A DNA stretch of 64,000 nt, from positions 1-64,000 of the forward strand of contig JALSQX010000022.1 of NCBI GenBank assembly GCA_026985075.1. The letters run 5' to 3'. Shown here in pieces: positions 23,047 to 34,018 of this stretch. The notes under the pieces were generated by a model, which saw nothing but the letters and a program-made list of their open reading frames with translations, searched no databases and had not been told where the DNA came from. The first letter of the stretch is position 1, and the number at the start of each line of letters is the position of its first letter. Position numbers and translations under genes: made by a program. Source of the DNA: Blastocatellia bacterium. Its GTDB lineage: Bacteria; Acidobacteriota; Blastocatellia; HR10; J050.

Positions 23047-24384
23047 GTGACACTGAGTGTGGGTGATCGGGTCAACCAGGTCGAACAGCTCCTCCGTCGG
23101 GTCAAGCAAAATATTGATGAAGGTCGCGTGCCGGCCAAGATCTACAACGATCCTGATATCTTCGAATTGGAGAGAGAGCGCATTTTTGGCCGGGCGTACA
23201 TCTACCTCGGCCATGAGTCGGAGATCCCCCATCCGGGCGATTACATGGTGCGGTATATTGCCGATGACAACGTCATCGTCGTTCGCGATGAAGAAGGGCA
23301 GATCCGCGTCCTATTTAACTGCTGTCGCCATCGGGGAATGCAGGTCTGCCGAGCGGAGATGGGGAATGCATCCCACTTCCGGTGTCCGTACCATGGATGG
23401 ACGTACCGCAATACGGGGGAACTGGTCGGGGTGCCGGCGGGGAAGGAAGCCTATGGAGACGTCTTGGATAAAGGCGCATGGGGATTGCGACCCGTTCCTC
23501 GCATGGAGATCTATGACGGCCTGATTTTTGCCTCGCTCGATGCCCAGGCTCCATCGCTGAATGAATACTTGGGCGGGATGACATGGTATCTGGATCTGGT
23601 GACGAAGCGAACTGAGGCGGGCCTGGAAGTCGTCGGCGCTCCGCACCGGTGGGTCATGGATGCTAACTGGAAGCTCCCCGCGGATAATTTTGTCGGCGAT
23701 GCGTATCACACCTTGATGACCCATCGATCGGCAGTGGAGTTGGATCTGGCGCCCCGAGATCCCAAGTTTGCCATGTATGGGGTGCACGTGCATGCGGGCA
23801 ACGGGCACGGGTTGGGGATGATCAGTGCGCCGCCGGGGATGGAGTTGCCGCCGTTTTGGGGGTATCCCGAGGAGGTGGTGCGGGCGTTGCAGCGGAGCTA
23901 TCCCCGGCCCGAGCAGGTGGAGGTGGCCCGGCGGATCAACTTCCTGCATGGGACGGTGTTTCCCAATTTTTCGGTGTTGAACGTGATGATTGCCAAGGAT
24001 CATCGGTCGGCGCCGACGCCGATGTTGACGTTTCGGGTATGGCGGCCGGTGGGGCCGGATCGGACGGAGGTGTGGTCGTGGTTTTTGGTGGAGCGGGATG
24101 CGCCGGAGTGGTTCAAGGAGCGGTCCTATCAGACCTATGTGCACACGTTCGGCACCTCCGGCGTCTTCGAACAGGATGACGCCGAGAATTGGCGAGGGAT
24201 AACGCGGGTGGCCAGGGGACTGATGGCCCGGGACCACGATTTGAATTATCAGATGGGCATGAGTTTCTTGAAGCGAGATCCCACCTGGCCGGGGCCTGGG
24301 GAGGCGTATCCGTTGGATTACGCCGAGGCCAACCAGAGAGCCTTCATTCGGCAGTGGTGCGAGTATATGTTGAACGAAGCCTGA
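23047..24384 (+). CDS. Rieske ring-hydroxylating dioxygenase alpha subunit
   Basis: A 445-residue alpha subunit. The Rieske motif reads CCRHRGMQVC with a second half CPYHGWTY; the iron site is GDAYHTLMTH plus the Asp of FEQDD. The start chosen is GTG 23047 behind aaggggg; an ATG at 23002 lies inside the operator and upstream of the likely transcript start. It is the closest relative of the alpha at 11,735 and carries the second copy of the 230-bp identical block. A beta subunit, a small protein and an SDR follow closely, giving the most complete dioxygenase-dihydrodiol dehydrogenase operon in the window. Confidence 0.93.
   Translation: MTLSVGDRVNQVEQLLRRVKQNIDEGRVPAKIYNDPDIFELERERIFGRAYIYLGHESEIPHPGDYMVRYIADDNVIVVRDEEGQIRVLFNCCRHRGMQVCRAEMGNASHFRCPYHGWTYRNTGELVGVPAGKEAYGDVLDKGAWGLRPVPRMEIYDGLIFASLDAQAPSLNEYLGGMTWYLDLVTKRTEAGLEVVGAPHRWVMDANWKLPADNFVGDAYHTLMTHRSAVELDLAPRDPKFAMYGVHVHAGNGHGLGMISAPPGMELPPFWGYPEEVVRALQRSYPRPEQVEVARRINFLHGTVFPNFSVLNVMIAKDHRSAPTPMLTFRVWRPVGPDRTEVWSWFLVERDAPEWFKERSYQTYVHTFGTSGVFEQDDAENWRGITRVARGLMARDHDLNYQMGMSFLKRDPTWPGPGEAYPLDYAEANQRAFIRQWCEYMLNEA
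23950..24179 (+). repeat. 230-bp perfect inverted repeat, copy 2 (inside alpha-subunit gene)
   Basis: Identical to the reverse complement of 11940-12169. The surrounding stretch from about 23,760 is also nearly identical. Inside the tract the codons are unusually rich in G-ending forms (GGG, CGG, TTG, GTG) compared with the first half of the same gene. Confidence 0.95.
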
Positions 24385-24450
24385 GTCCGGCCGATGGAGG
24401 GGCCCGGAAACGCCATGGCCCGACTCTCGCCGTGAAGGAGGAGATGCATC

Positions 24451-24960
24451 ATGGTTGGTATCAGCGAAGAGGTATATCGGGAAGTGAGAGATTTTTTGCT
24501 CCGGGAGGCAGAGCTGTTGGACAATGGGTCGTACCGTGACTGGCTCGACTGTTTGACCGAGGATATTCGTTACCAGGTGCCCGTGCGCGTGACTCGCGAT
24601 CGAGGAGTGGAGTCTGAGTTCGTCAACGAGATGGGACATCTGGACGAAGATTATGTGTCCTTGGAGATGCGCGTCATGAGGCTGGAGACGGAATATGCCT
24701 GGGCCGAAGATCCCCCTTCCCGGACGCGACATTTCCTATCCAATATCCGCATTGAACCTGGGGACCGGGACGACGAGGTGCGGGTGAAGTCGAATCTCTT
24801 GCTCTACCGCACCCGAGGTGATGACCCTCACTATGATCTTTTATCGGCCGAGCGGCACGACGTTCTGCGCCGAGTCAACGGCCAGTGGAAACTGGCGCGC
24901 CGGTTAGTGCTGCTGGACCAGACGACGATCGGAACGCATAATCTGTCCATCCTTTTCTGA
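24451..24960 (+). CDS. Ring-hydroxylating dioxygenase beta subunit
   Basis: A 169-residue NTF2-fold beta subunit, paralogous to the one at 8,238. It has LLDNGSYRDWLDCLTEDI, YQVPVRVTRDR, AWAEDPPSRTRHFLSNIRI and RRLVLLDQTTIGTHNL. The start follows gaaggaggagatg. It lies 66 bases downstream of the alpha gene and 13 bases before the next gene, so co-translation in one operon is likely. It may also serve the orphan alpha at 11,735, which is the closest relative of its own partner. Confidence 0.92.
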   Translation: MVGISEEVYREVRDFLLREAELLDNGSYRDWLDCLTEDIRYQVPVRVTRDRGVESEFVNEMGHLDEDYVSLEMRVMRLETEYAWAEDPPSRTRHFLSNIRIEPGDRDDEVRVKSNLLLYRTRGDDPHYDLLSAERHDVLRRVNGQWKLARRLVLLDQTTIGTHNLSILF

Positions 24961-24973
24961 GGGGGGATAACCG

Positions 24974-25234
24974 ATGTCTGACGAAGTCATCGAGATCGGG
25001 AATGAATTCACCTTCGTTCGCGTTCGCAAAGTCCACACGCGCAATGGAGTGCGATTGGAGATACACTCGCCGCGACTGGGTTATCGCATCCAGTTGGATC
25101 CTCTGGAACTGGAAAGTCTGACCTGGCAGACGACGGAGACGTTCTCGCGGTTTTTGGAGACGCCATTTGGGCCGCGGGAGCGATTGATGCGCCCGTTGTC
25201 TGAAGCGCTCATTTGTGATCGCAGGGAGGAGTAA
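24974..25234 (+). CDS. Small conserved-looking protein of the dioxygenase operon
   Basis: An 86-residue protein, mostly beta-strand by appearance (FTFVRVRKVHTRNGVRLEI, SPRLGYRIQLDPLELESL) with a helical C-terminus (TETFSRFLETPFG). It has no cysteine pairs or other cofactor motif. It is tightly spaced in the operon (13 bases after beta, 3 before the SDR) with a good ribosome site (ggggggataacc). I recall similar short proteins beside actinobacterial ring-hydroxylating dioxygenases, sometimes labelled dihydrodiol dehydrogenase without basis. The function is unknown; an accessory or assembly role is a guess. Confidence 0.75.
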   Translation: MSDEVIEIGNEFTFVRVRKVHTRNGVRLEIHSPRLGYRIQLDPLELESLTWQTTETFSRFLETPFGPRERLMRPLSEALICDRREE

Positions 25235-25237
25235 CCG

Positions 25238-26062
25238 ATGGCATGGCTCGATGGAAAAGTGGTATTGGTGACCGGAGGAGGATCTGGGATTGGTCGAGGC
25301 GTCGTTGAGGCCTTCATTGGCGAAGGCGCCCGGGTGGGCGTGCTCGATCTGTCCGGAGAGAAAGTGGACGATTTGAAAACCAAGTTAGGCGATGCGGTAT
25401 GCGCCATTCAGGGGGATGCGACGCTCATCGAGGACAACGAGCGGGCCGTTGCCGAGACGGTCCGGGCGTTCGGAAAGCTCGACGTCCTGGTGACCTGCGT
25501 GGGCATCTTCGATTACTTCGTTTCGCTGCTCGATCTTCCCAAGGAGAAGCTGAGTCGAGCCTTCGATGAGCTGTTCTCCATCAATGTCAAGAGTTATCTG
25601 CTCAGTATCAAGGCCGCCCTTCCTGAATTGCTGAAAACGGAGGGAAATATCATCCTCACGCTTTCCAACGCGGCATTCTATCCGGCTGGAGGGGGGCCGC
25701 TCTACACGGCTTCGAAATTTGCCGCACGGGGTCTCGTGGCGCAGTTAGCCTATGAGCTGGCACCGAAGATTCGGGTCAATGGCGTGGCCCCCGGAGGGAC
25801 GGTGACCGATCTTCGCGGATTGAAGACGCTGGATCAGGGAGGCATGGCGCTGTCATCGGTTCCCCGCATCGAGGAACTCATTCGCACGACCAACCCCCTT
25901 CAAGTGGTGGGGAAGCCCGAAGATCATGCCTGGGCGTATCTCTACCTCGCCTCGCCGGAGCGCACGCGGACGGTGACCGGGACGATCATCCATAGCGATG
26001 GCGGCCTGGGCGTGAGGGGATTGACCAAGGTTGGTGGATTGGTCGAACCGAGCGAGGATTGA
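25238..26062 (+). CDS. SDR oxidoreductase, probable cis-dihydrodiol dehydrogenase
   Basis: A 274-residue short-chain dehydrogenase. The NAD-binding motif is TGGGSGIGRG near residue 12, an Asp follows beta-2 (GVLDLSG), and the catalytic Tyr-x3-Lys is YTASK. The size and the LSNAAFYPAGGG stretch before the tyrosine resemble BphB/HcaB cis-2,3-dihydrodiol dehydrogenases, which rearomatise dioxygenase products to catechols. The operon position right after alpha-beta genes supports that role. Start behind ggaggagtaacc. Confidence 0.9.
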   Translation: MAWLDGKVVLVTGGGSGIGRGVVEAFIGEGARVGVLDLSGEKVDDLKTKLGDAVCAIQGDATLIEDNERAVAETVRAFGKLDVLVTCVGIFDYFVSLLDLPKEKLSRAFDELFSINVKSYLLSIKAALPELLKTEGNIILTLSNAAFYPAGGGPLYTASKFAARGLVAQLAYELAPKIRVNGVAPGGTVTDLRGLKTLDQGGMALSSVPRIEELIRTTNPLQVVGKPEDHAWAYLYLASPERTRTVTGTIIHSDGGLGVRGLTKVGGLVEPSED

Positions 26063-26454
26063 GGTTCTCCGCTCATCAGCGAGTTCGCGGAGCCGGCGCG
26101 GGCTCCCTGCCCCTCGTCGATGGATGAGGCTGCCGGTTCGTAATCTTATGGAGGACGATCTCGGACTGGCGCCGTCGATCAAAAGAGTTCCCCAGCGGTG
26201 ATCATCTCACGCCAACCGGCGTCGCCTATTGCCCCACGATAGCATCATCGACGGTGACCCGTCCCATCACAATGAGTTGGAGGTGACCGCGTCGTCGGGG
26301 GGCGAAGGCACATGACATCGCACTCGAATCATCCCCCTCACCCCTGGTCGGTTCGAGGGCGATGTGGCCGACGTCCAGTTGACGTATCGAGACGTTACGA
26401 GATCATCGACTTGTGCTATACTTTCCCCGCCACTCATGGAGGACGAGAGAGCCT
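26063..26454. other. Intergenic region between catabolic and core regions
   Basis: About 390 bases. Two small inverted repeats follow the SDR stop (CTCCGC/GCGGAG and GGAGCC/GGCTCC near 26,066-26,110) without a T-run. A gatB promoter is at 26395-26422. No gene seen. Confidence 0.45.
26395..26422 (+). promoter_or_regulatory. Promoter of gatB
   Basis: TTACGA (26395-26400), 16-base spacer and TATACT (26417-26422), 32 bases before the start codon. Confidence 0.5.
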
Positions 26455-28942
<2,488 letters not shown>

Positions 28943-28967
28943 AGCTCTCGCCGTTCCATCTTCGGGG

Positions 28968-28995
28968 GCATCTCCGATATCGGGGCGATGCTTTT
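28968..28995 (+). terminator. Probable intrinsic terminator after mdh
   Basis: GCATC and GATGC enclose the inner palindrome CCGAT/ATCGG, and TTTT follows. It lies 26 bases after the mdh stop. Confidence 0.55.
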
Positions 28996-29060
28996 CAGAA
29001 CCTGGACCGGATCGATTTCCGTGCATGTTGTCAGGAGGGGAATGAACCAAGGAGGAAGCT

Positions 29061-29705
29061 ATGAAGAGCAGCGTCAAAGCCGTACTGACGGGGGCGGGGG
29101 TCATCCTGGGCCTGCAGTTGATCCTGTCGATCTTAGTGAAGATCTATGCTCAGGCCATCGCTCAGGCTCAGACCGAACCCCTCATCGCCGGTATCCAGTT
29201 TAACAACCTGTTCTTGGCCGTTTCACTGGGGACGTTTTTTATCGGCGGGCTCATCGTGGGATTCATGCAAGAGCGCCTGGCGTTGGGCGTGCCCATTGCC
29301 GTCGCTATTCTGGGTCTCGCCGTTTGTTCGTTCGTTTTCTCCGTGTTCAGTCTTCCGGACAATATTTTCCTGGTGGGCTATGCTCAAAAAGGCGCTTGGG
29401 GGTCGTTCATCGTGACCGTGGCTGGAGGGGTATTGGTGACGGCATTAGGCGCCTTGAGTGGCGAGCGCGTCAAGAGCCCCATCGAAGATGATCCGGTGGC
29501 TCGAACTGTTTTAGTCATCGCCCTGGGCGTCGTCCTGATGGCTCCGTTCTACTTCCTCATCCCCTATGGCCTGCCTTGGTATATCGCGGTGATTATCACG
29601 CTCGTCATCTTAGTGTTGGTGGGCATCGGCTACTATCTGTTTACCGAGGGCCCCACGTTCGAAGAGGATATCGAGGAAATCTCCATCAGTCCCGAACGTC
29701 GGTGA
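29061..29705 (+). CDS. Hypothetical multi-pass membrane protein
   Basis: A 214-residue protein with about five or six hydrophobic helices (around residues 8-28, 48-70, 76-98, 110-128, 147-165 and 170-193) and a charged cytosolic tail rich in Glu (FEEDIEEISISPERR). No family motif was recognised. Start ATG 29061 behind aaggaggaagct. It lies alone between mdh and the sdh operon; the mdh terminator separates it from mdh. A structural or small-transporter role cannot be judged. Confidence 0.75.
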   Translation: MKSSVKAVLTGAGVILGLQLILSILVKIYAQAIAQAQTEPLIAGIQFNNLFLAVSLGTFFIGGLIVGFMQERLALGVPIAVAILGLAVCSFVFSVFSLPDNIFLVGYAQKGAWGSFIVTVAGGVLVTALGALSGERVKSPIEDDPVARTVLVIALGVVLMAPFYFLIPYGLPWYIAVIITLVILVLVGIGYYLFTEGPTFEEDIEEISISPERR

Positions 29706-30303
29706 GAGGAATTGTAGGGCGTGGCGATTCCGCTGCCCCGGGATTGTTAAATCGAAAAGGGAGGCGCTCGCCTCGATGTGCTCGGCAGGGACCTGAGAGC
29801 GCGGTGGAGTCAGAGGGCGCTCGGCGAAGTTTCATCATCACCGGTGGGACGCAGTGGTGGAGGGAGCCAAAGGAGGAGAGACTTCCGCCGCTCATCGCCG
29901 TGAGATCGAGCCGTAAGGCCACCATGGCGAGAGGCGATCCACGATCGATCACCCGGCGTATCGGTCGATCCATGAGATGGCCGGAGATAATGAACTAAAT
30001 GGCCGATGAACGCGCCACCACGCAGGAGCGTGACGGCGTGCGAGCGACCGGATGGGACCACACTCTATCCTGACCCGGGTACACGAGTGCGTTTTTGAGA
30101 GGCCGTGGACATCGATTGACCGAAGCCCGAGCGGTGCTCTTTGAAGATGTTCATCTCGCCGGACATTTGTCCGAGGGAGCGGGATAGGAGTCCATGAAGC
30201 CGATGGGACGTTGAAGGCGCCCACCGGCGTTCTCCCCCGAACTTCTTGATTTCATGGGAATTACAGGCTGGTCGGGAGGGGTGATCTCTGGAGGGGGTAT
30301 CCC
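29706..30303. other. Long non-coding stretch upstream of sdh
   Basis: About 600 bases with only short, compositionally poor open frames. I see no conserved protein feature, tRNA-like fold or known riboswitch core. It ends in the sdh promoter. Possible decayed sequence or an unrecognised RNA. Confidence 0.4.
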
Positions 30304-30331
30304 TTGACATTTTTGGTTTAGAAAATATAAT
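30304..30331 (+). promoter_or_regulatory. Near-consensus sdh promoter giving a leaderless transcript
   Basis: TTGACA (30304-30309), a 16-base AT-rich spacer and TATAAT (30326-30331). The sdhC ATG at 30344 lies only 12 bases after the -10 box, so the mRNA would begin about at the start codon, and no ribosome site is visible. Confidence 0.75.
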
Positions 30332-30343
30332 ACCCGTTCAAAA

Positions 30344-31015
30344 ATGAACACAATCAGAGCGCTGTTCACCGTTTCTGTTGGAAAGAAAATCGTCATGGGC
30401 CTCACCGGGTTGTTCCTCTGTCTTTTTCTCCTCGTTCACCTTTCTGGAAACCTGCTTCTGTTCAAACATGATGGTGGGGCCGCGTTCAATGAATATTCGG
30501 CGTTCATGTCGACGAGTTGGGTGATCCGCATTATGGAGTTCGTCCTCCTGTTCGGATTCGCCTTCCATATTGTGGAAGGGGTTGTGCTCACCATCCAGAA
30601 CAGGAGAGCCCGGCCGCATCGTTATGCGCTCAACGATGCCTCCAGCAACAGTGACTGGACGTCGCGCACCATGTTCGTCACGGGCAGCATCGTGTTCGTT
30701 TTTCTGGTCGTTCATCTGAATACCTTTTTCGTCAGACATCGGTTCCTGCACGTCCAAGAGACGATGTATGACAGCGTCGTTCATGCTTTCCAGAGAGGGT
30801 GGAACGGATGGTACTGGGCATTCTATGTGGTGGCTATGGTGCTGCTCGCCTTCCACTTGCATCACGGTTTCCAGAGTGCCTTCCAGTCGCTGGGATTGAA
30901 CCATAAGAGATACACGCCGCTCATTAAGAAACTGGGATTGCTGTTCGCCATCATTGTGCCGGCCGGTTTCGCCAGTATGCCGATCTATTTTCATTTCCAG
31001 CAATTCGTCAAATAG
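30344..31015 (+). CDS. sdhC: Succinate dehydrogenase cytochrome b558 subunit
   Basis: A 223-residue membrane protein with five hydrophobic helices, matching the single-subunit cytochrome b558 type of succinate dehydrogenase/fumarate reductase. [15 protein letters not shown] at the N-terminus and His residues in the helices ([30 protein letters not shown]) would bind two hemes. It anchors SdhA/B and passes electrons to quinone. The start must be 30344, since the family-conserved SVGKK begins only ten residues in; this makes the mRNA essentially leaderless. Confidence 0.93.
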   Translation: MNTIRALFTVSVGKKIVMGLTGLFLCLFLLVHLSGNLLLFKHDGGAAFNEYSAFMSTSWVIRIMEFVLLFGFAFHIVEGVVLTIQNRRARPHRYALNDASSNSDWTSRTMFVTGSIVFVFLVVHLNTFFVRHRFLHVQETMYDSVVHAFQRGWNGWYWAFYVVAMVLLAFHLHHGFQSAFQSLGLNHKRYTPLIKKLGLLFAIIVPAGFASMPIYFHFQQFVK

Positions 31016-31022
31016 AGGAGCT

Positions 31023-32936
31023 ATGACACTCAATGCCAAGATTCCAGAGGGACCGATAGAGGAGAAGTGGACGCATCACAAGGATCATCTGAAGCTGGTC
31101 AGTCCCGCCAATAAGCGGAAATTCGATCTCATCGTCGTGGGTACGGGATTGGCCGGGGCTTCGGCCGCCGCCTCGTTGGCCGAGTTGGGGTACAACGTCA
31201 AGGTATTCTGCTTCCAGGATAGTCCGCGGCGAGCGCATAGCATCGCCGCCCAAGGGGGAATCAACGCGGCCAAGAATTACCAGAACGATGGGGACAGCGT
31301 CTGGCGGTTATTTTATGACACCATTAAAGGGGGAGACTATCGAGCGCGCGAGGCCAATGTCTACCGGTTGGCGGAATTGAGCGTCAATATCATCGATCAA
31401 GCGGTCGCTCAAGGTGTGCCCTTCGCTCGGGAGTATGGCGGATTGCTGGCCAATCGATCGTTTGGAGGAGCTCAGGTTTCGAGGACATTTTATGCTCGGG
31501 GACAAACGGGGCAACAACTGCTGCTCGGCGCAATCAGCGCCATGAATCGGCAGGTGGATCTGGGCCGGGTCGAGGTCTACCCTCGCCATGAAATGTTGGA
31601 CCTCGTCGTCGTCGATGGACGCGCTCGTGGAATTGTAGCGCGGAACCTTCTGACCGGGGAGATTCGCTCTTTCTCCGCTCATGCCGTCATCCTGGCGACG
31701 GGAGGGTATGGAAACGTCTATTATCTCTCGACGAACGCCAAGGGTTCGAACGCGACGGCCATCTGGCGAGCCTATAAACGCGGCGCTTTTTTCGGCAATC
31801 CGTGCTTCTCGCAGATTCATCCCACGTGTATCCCCGTCTCCGGCCATTATCAGTCGAAGCTCACTTTGATGAGCGAGAGCTTGCGCAATGATGGTCGCGT
31901 CTGGGTTCCCAAGAAGAAAGGGGATCGGCGTCCGCCCAATGAGATTCCCGAAGACGAACGCGACTATTTCCTGGAACGAAAATATCCAGCGTTCGGTAAT
32001 CTCGTCCCCCGCGATGTGGCCTCGAGGAATATCAAAGAGGTTTGCGATGAGGGGCGCGGCGTGGGACCCACGGGCATGGCCGTCTATCTGGATTTCTCTG
32101 ATGCCATCAAGCGGTTAGGCCGGGATGTCATCGAGCAGCGGTATGGGAACCTCTTTGAGATGTACGAGCGGATCACGGGAGAGGATGCCTATGAGACGCC
32201 CATGCGCATCTATCCCGCCGTGCATTACATCATGGGCGGCCTCTGGGTCGACTACAACCTGATGACGACCATTCCCGGCCTGTATGCTCTCGGTGAGTGT
32301 AATTTCTCAGACCACGGGGCGAATCGGTTGGGGGCCAGCGCCCTCATGCAAGGACTGGCCGACGGCTATTTCATCATTCCCTATACCATCGGAGACTACT
32401 TGGCCGATTTAGGATTCGAGAAGGTGGACACCGAACATCCCGCTTTCAAAGAAGCCGAGAAAGAGGTGAGAGAGAGCATCAAAAGGCTTCTGTCCATCAA
32501 CGGGCGGAGGACGGTGGACGAGATTCATCGCGAGTTGGGGAAGGTGATGTGGGATTACGTGGGGATCGTGCGCAGCGAAGAGGGACTCAACAAGGCGCTG
32601 GGCATGATTCGCGATCTTCGCGAGGAATTCTGGCGCAATGTGAAGGTGGTGGGCAGTGAGAGGGAATTGAATGCCTCATTGGAGAAGGCCGGACGAGTAG
32701 CCGACTTCCTGGAACTGGCCGAATTGATGGCCATTGATGCCTTGCATCGGAAGGAATCCTGTGGCTGCCATTTCCGGGTGGAGTATCAGACCGAAGAAGG
32801 CGAAGCCCAGCGAGACGATGAGCACTTCGCCTACGTGGCCGCCTGGGAGTATCAGGGGCCCGACCAGCCTCCTCGGCTTCACAAGGAGGAGCTCTCGTTC
32901 GAGTTCGTGACGCCGACACAGCGAAGCTATAAGTAG
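31023..32936 (+). CDS. sdhA: Succinate dehydrogenase flavoprotein subunit
   Basis: A 637-residue FAD subunit. Dinucleotide motif [18 protein letters not shown], flavin-linking His in [14 protein letters not shown], substrate motifs QIHPTCIP and [14 protein letters not shown], and C-terminal [11 protein letters not shown]. It oxidises succinate to fumarate in the TCA cycle. ATG 31023 follows gaggagct, seven bases after sdhC; an in-frame upstream start would overlap sdhC. The gene order C-A-B matches the cytochrome b558 type. Confidence 0.97.
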   Translation: MTLNAKIPEGPIEEKWTHHKDHLKLVSPANKRKFDLIVVGTGLAGASAAASLAELGYNVKVFCFQDSPRRAHSIAAQGGINAAKNYQNDGDSVWRLFYDTIKGGDYRAREANVYRLAELSVNIIDQAVAQGVPFAREYGGLLANRSFGGAQVSRTFYARGQTGQQLLLGAISAMNRQVDLGRVEVYPRHEMLDLVVVDGRARGIVARNLLTGEIRSFSAHAVILATGGYGNVYYLSTNAKGSNATAIWRAYKRGAFFGNPCFSQIHPTCIPVSGHYQSKLTLMSESLRNDGRVWVPKKKGDRRPPNEIPEDERDYFLERKYPAFGNLVPRDVASRNIKEVCDEGRGVGPTGMAVYLDFSDAIKRLGRDVIEQRYGNLFEMYERITGEDAYETPMRIYPAVHYIMGGLWVDYNLMTTIPGLYALGECNFSDHGANRLGASALMQGLADGYFIIPYTIGDYLADLGFEKVDTEHPAFKEAEKEVRESIKRLLSINGRRTVDEIHRELGKVMWDYVGIVRSEEGLNKALGMIRDLREEFWRNVKVVGSERELNASLEKAGRVADFLELAELMAIDALHRKESCGCHFRVEYQTEEGEAQRDDEHFAYVAAWEYQGPDQPPRLHKEELSFEFVTPTQRSYK

Positions 32937-32947
32937 GAGTGGAACTC

Positions 32948-33697
32948 ATGGATCTCACACTCAAGATCTGGCGGCAGAAGGATGCTCAATCGGAGGGACG
33001 GTTCGTCACCTATCAGGTCACGGACATCTCTCCTGATATGTCCTTCCTGGAGATGCTGGACGTTCTCAACGAGGACCTCATCCGGAAAGGGGAAGACCCG
33101 GTGGCTTTCGATCACGATTGTCGAGAAGGAATCTGCGGGGCCTGTGGCCTTTACATCAACGGACGGGCCCATGGGCCGTTGAAGGGAACGACGACCTGTC
33201 AGCTTCATATGCGGCATTTTCGGGATGGCGACACGATTGTTGTTGAGCCCTGGCGGGCCGGTCCATTCCCGGTGATCAAAGACCTGGTGGTTGATCGCAG
33301 CGCGCTGGATCGTATTCTCAGGGCCGGGGGCTATATCTCCGTCAACACGGGTAGCGCGCCCGAGGCCAATTCCATCCCGGTTCCCAAAGAGGCCGCCGAT
33401 GAAGCCTTCGATGCGGCCACGTGCATCGGCTGTGGGGCCTGTGTCGCTGCGTGTAAGAACGCCTCAGCTATGCTGTTCGTCGCCGCCAAGGTCTCTCACC
33501 TCTCGCTCTTGCCCCAGGGTCAGGTGGAGAAACGTCAGCGGGTGTTGCGTATGGTGGCTCAGATGGATGAGGAGGGGTTTGGGAACTGCACTAATACCTA
33601 TGCCTGCGAAGCGGAGTGTCCAAAAGAAATCTCAGTCTCCCACATTGCCCGGATGAATCGCGAGTATTTGGCGGCCTTGCTGACTTCGGGGAAGTGA
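32948..33697 (+). CDS. sdhB: Succinate dehydrogenase iron-sulfur subunit
   Basis: A 249-residue iron-sulfur protein. The N-terminal plant-ferredoxin domain holds [15 protein letters not shown] with a later Cys in TTCQLH for [2Fe-2S]. The C-terminal domain has [11 protein letters not shown] and [10 protein letters not shown] for [4Fe-4S] and [3Fe-4S]. It links the flavin to the membrane heme subunit. ATG 32948 follows taggagtgg; GTG 32939 is a weaker alternative. It ends the sdhCAB operon. Confidence 0.96.
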   Translation: MDLTLKIWRQKDAQSEGRFVTYQVTDISPDMSFLEMLDVLNEDLIRKGEDPVAFDHDCREGICGACGLYINGRAHGPLKGTTTCQLHMRHFRDGDTIVVEPWRAGPFPVIKDLVVDRSALDRILRAGGYISVNTGSAPEANSIPVPKEAADEAFDAATCIGCGACVAACKNASAMLFVAAKVSHLSLLPQGQVEKRQRVLRMVAQMDEEGFGNCTNTYACEAECPKEISVSHIARMNREYLAALLTSGK

Positions 33698-34018
33698 TTC
33701 GTCGGATGCCCATTCCCGAGAGGGGGCCGTTTTCGTTCACACCTCTTCCTGCAAGGGAACCGGGAAGCTTCAAGCGATGAGAGAGCAGCTCCTCGTCGTC
33801 CAGGCCCGTCGAGAGTCAGCGCTCGCGTTCGATGATGAGCGGGTGATCGGGGAGGCGCACCCGCTGACGGAGGTTTACAAAAGCGACCGTTTGAGGATAT
33901 ATTCAATCCCTTTTGGCAGTCACCCTGAAAAGGCGGATGCGGCCGGGGCGATCATCCCATCGCCATGGACATCGAAGGTCCATGGGGGATTTCGGCGAAG
34001 AATTTTCAGGAGGGATGC
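33698..34018. other. Intergenic region before icd
   Basis: About 320 bases. A possible promoter is TTTACA near 33,875 with TATATT near 33,899 (18-base spacer). A short open frame here runs into the icd start and has no protein features. Nothing else seen. Confidence 0.4.

Noticed and set aside
11940-24179. Inverted repeats as ends of a transposon
   Set aside because: The repeats lie inside oxygenase coding sequence, in frame, and no transposase or target duplication is present. Gene conversion explains them better.
23311-24732. Long minus-strand open frame opposite the alpha/beta genes
   Set aside because: Rich in His/Pro/Arg, no motif, and resembles the antisense of the paralogue at 11,852-12,634, as expected from the shared DNA block.
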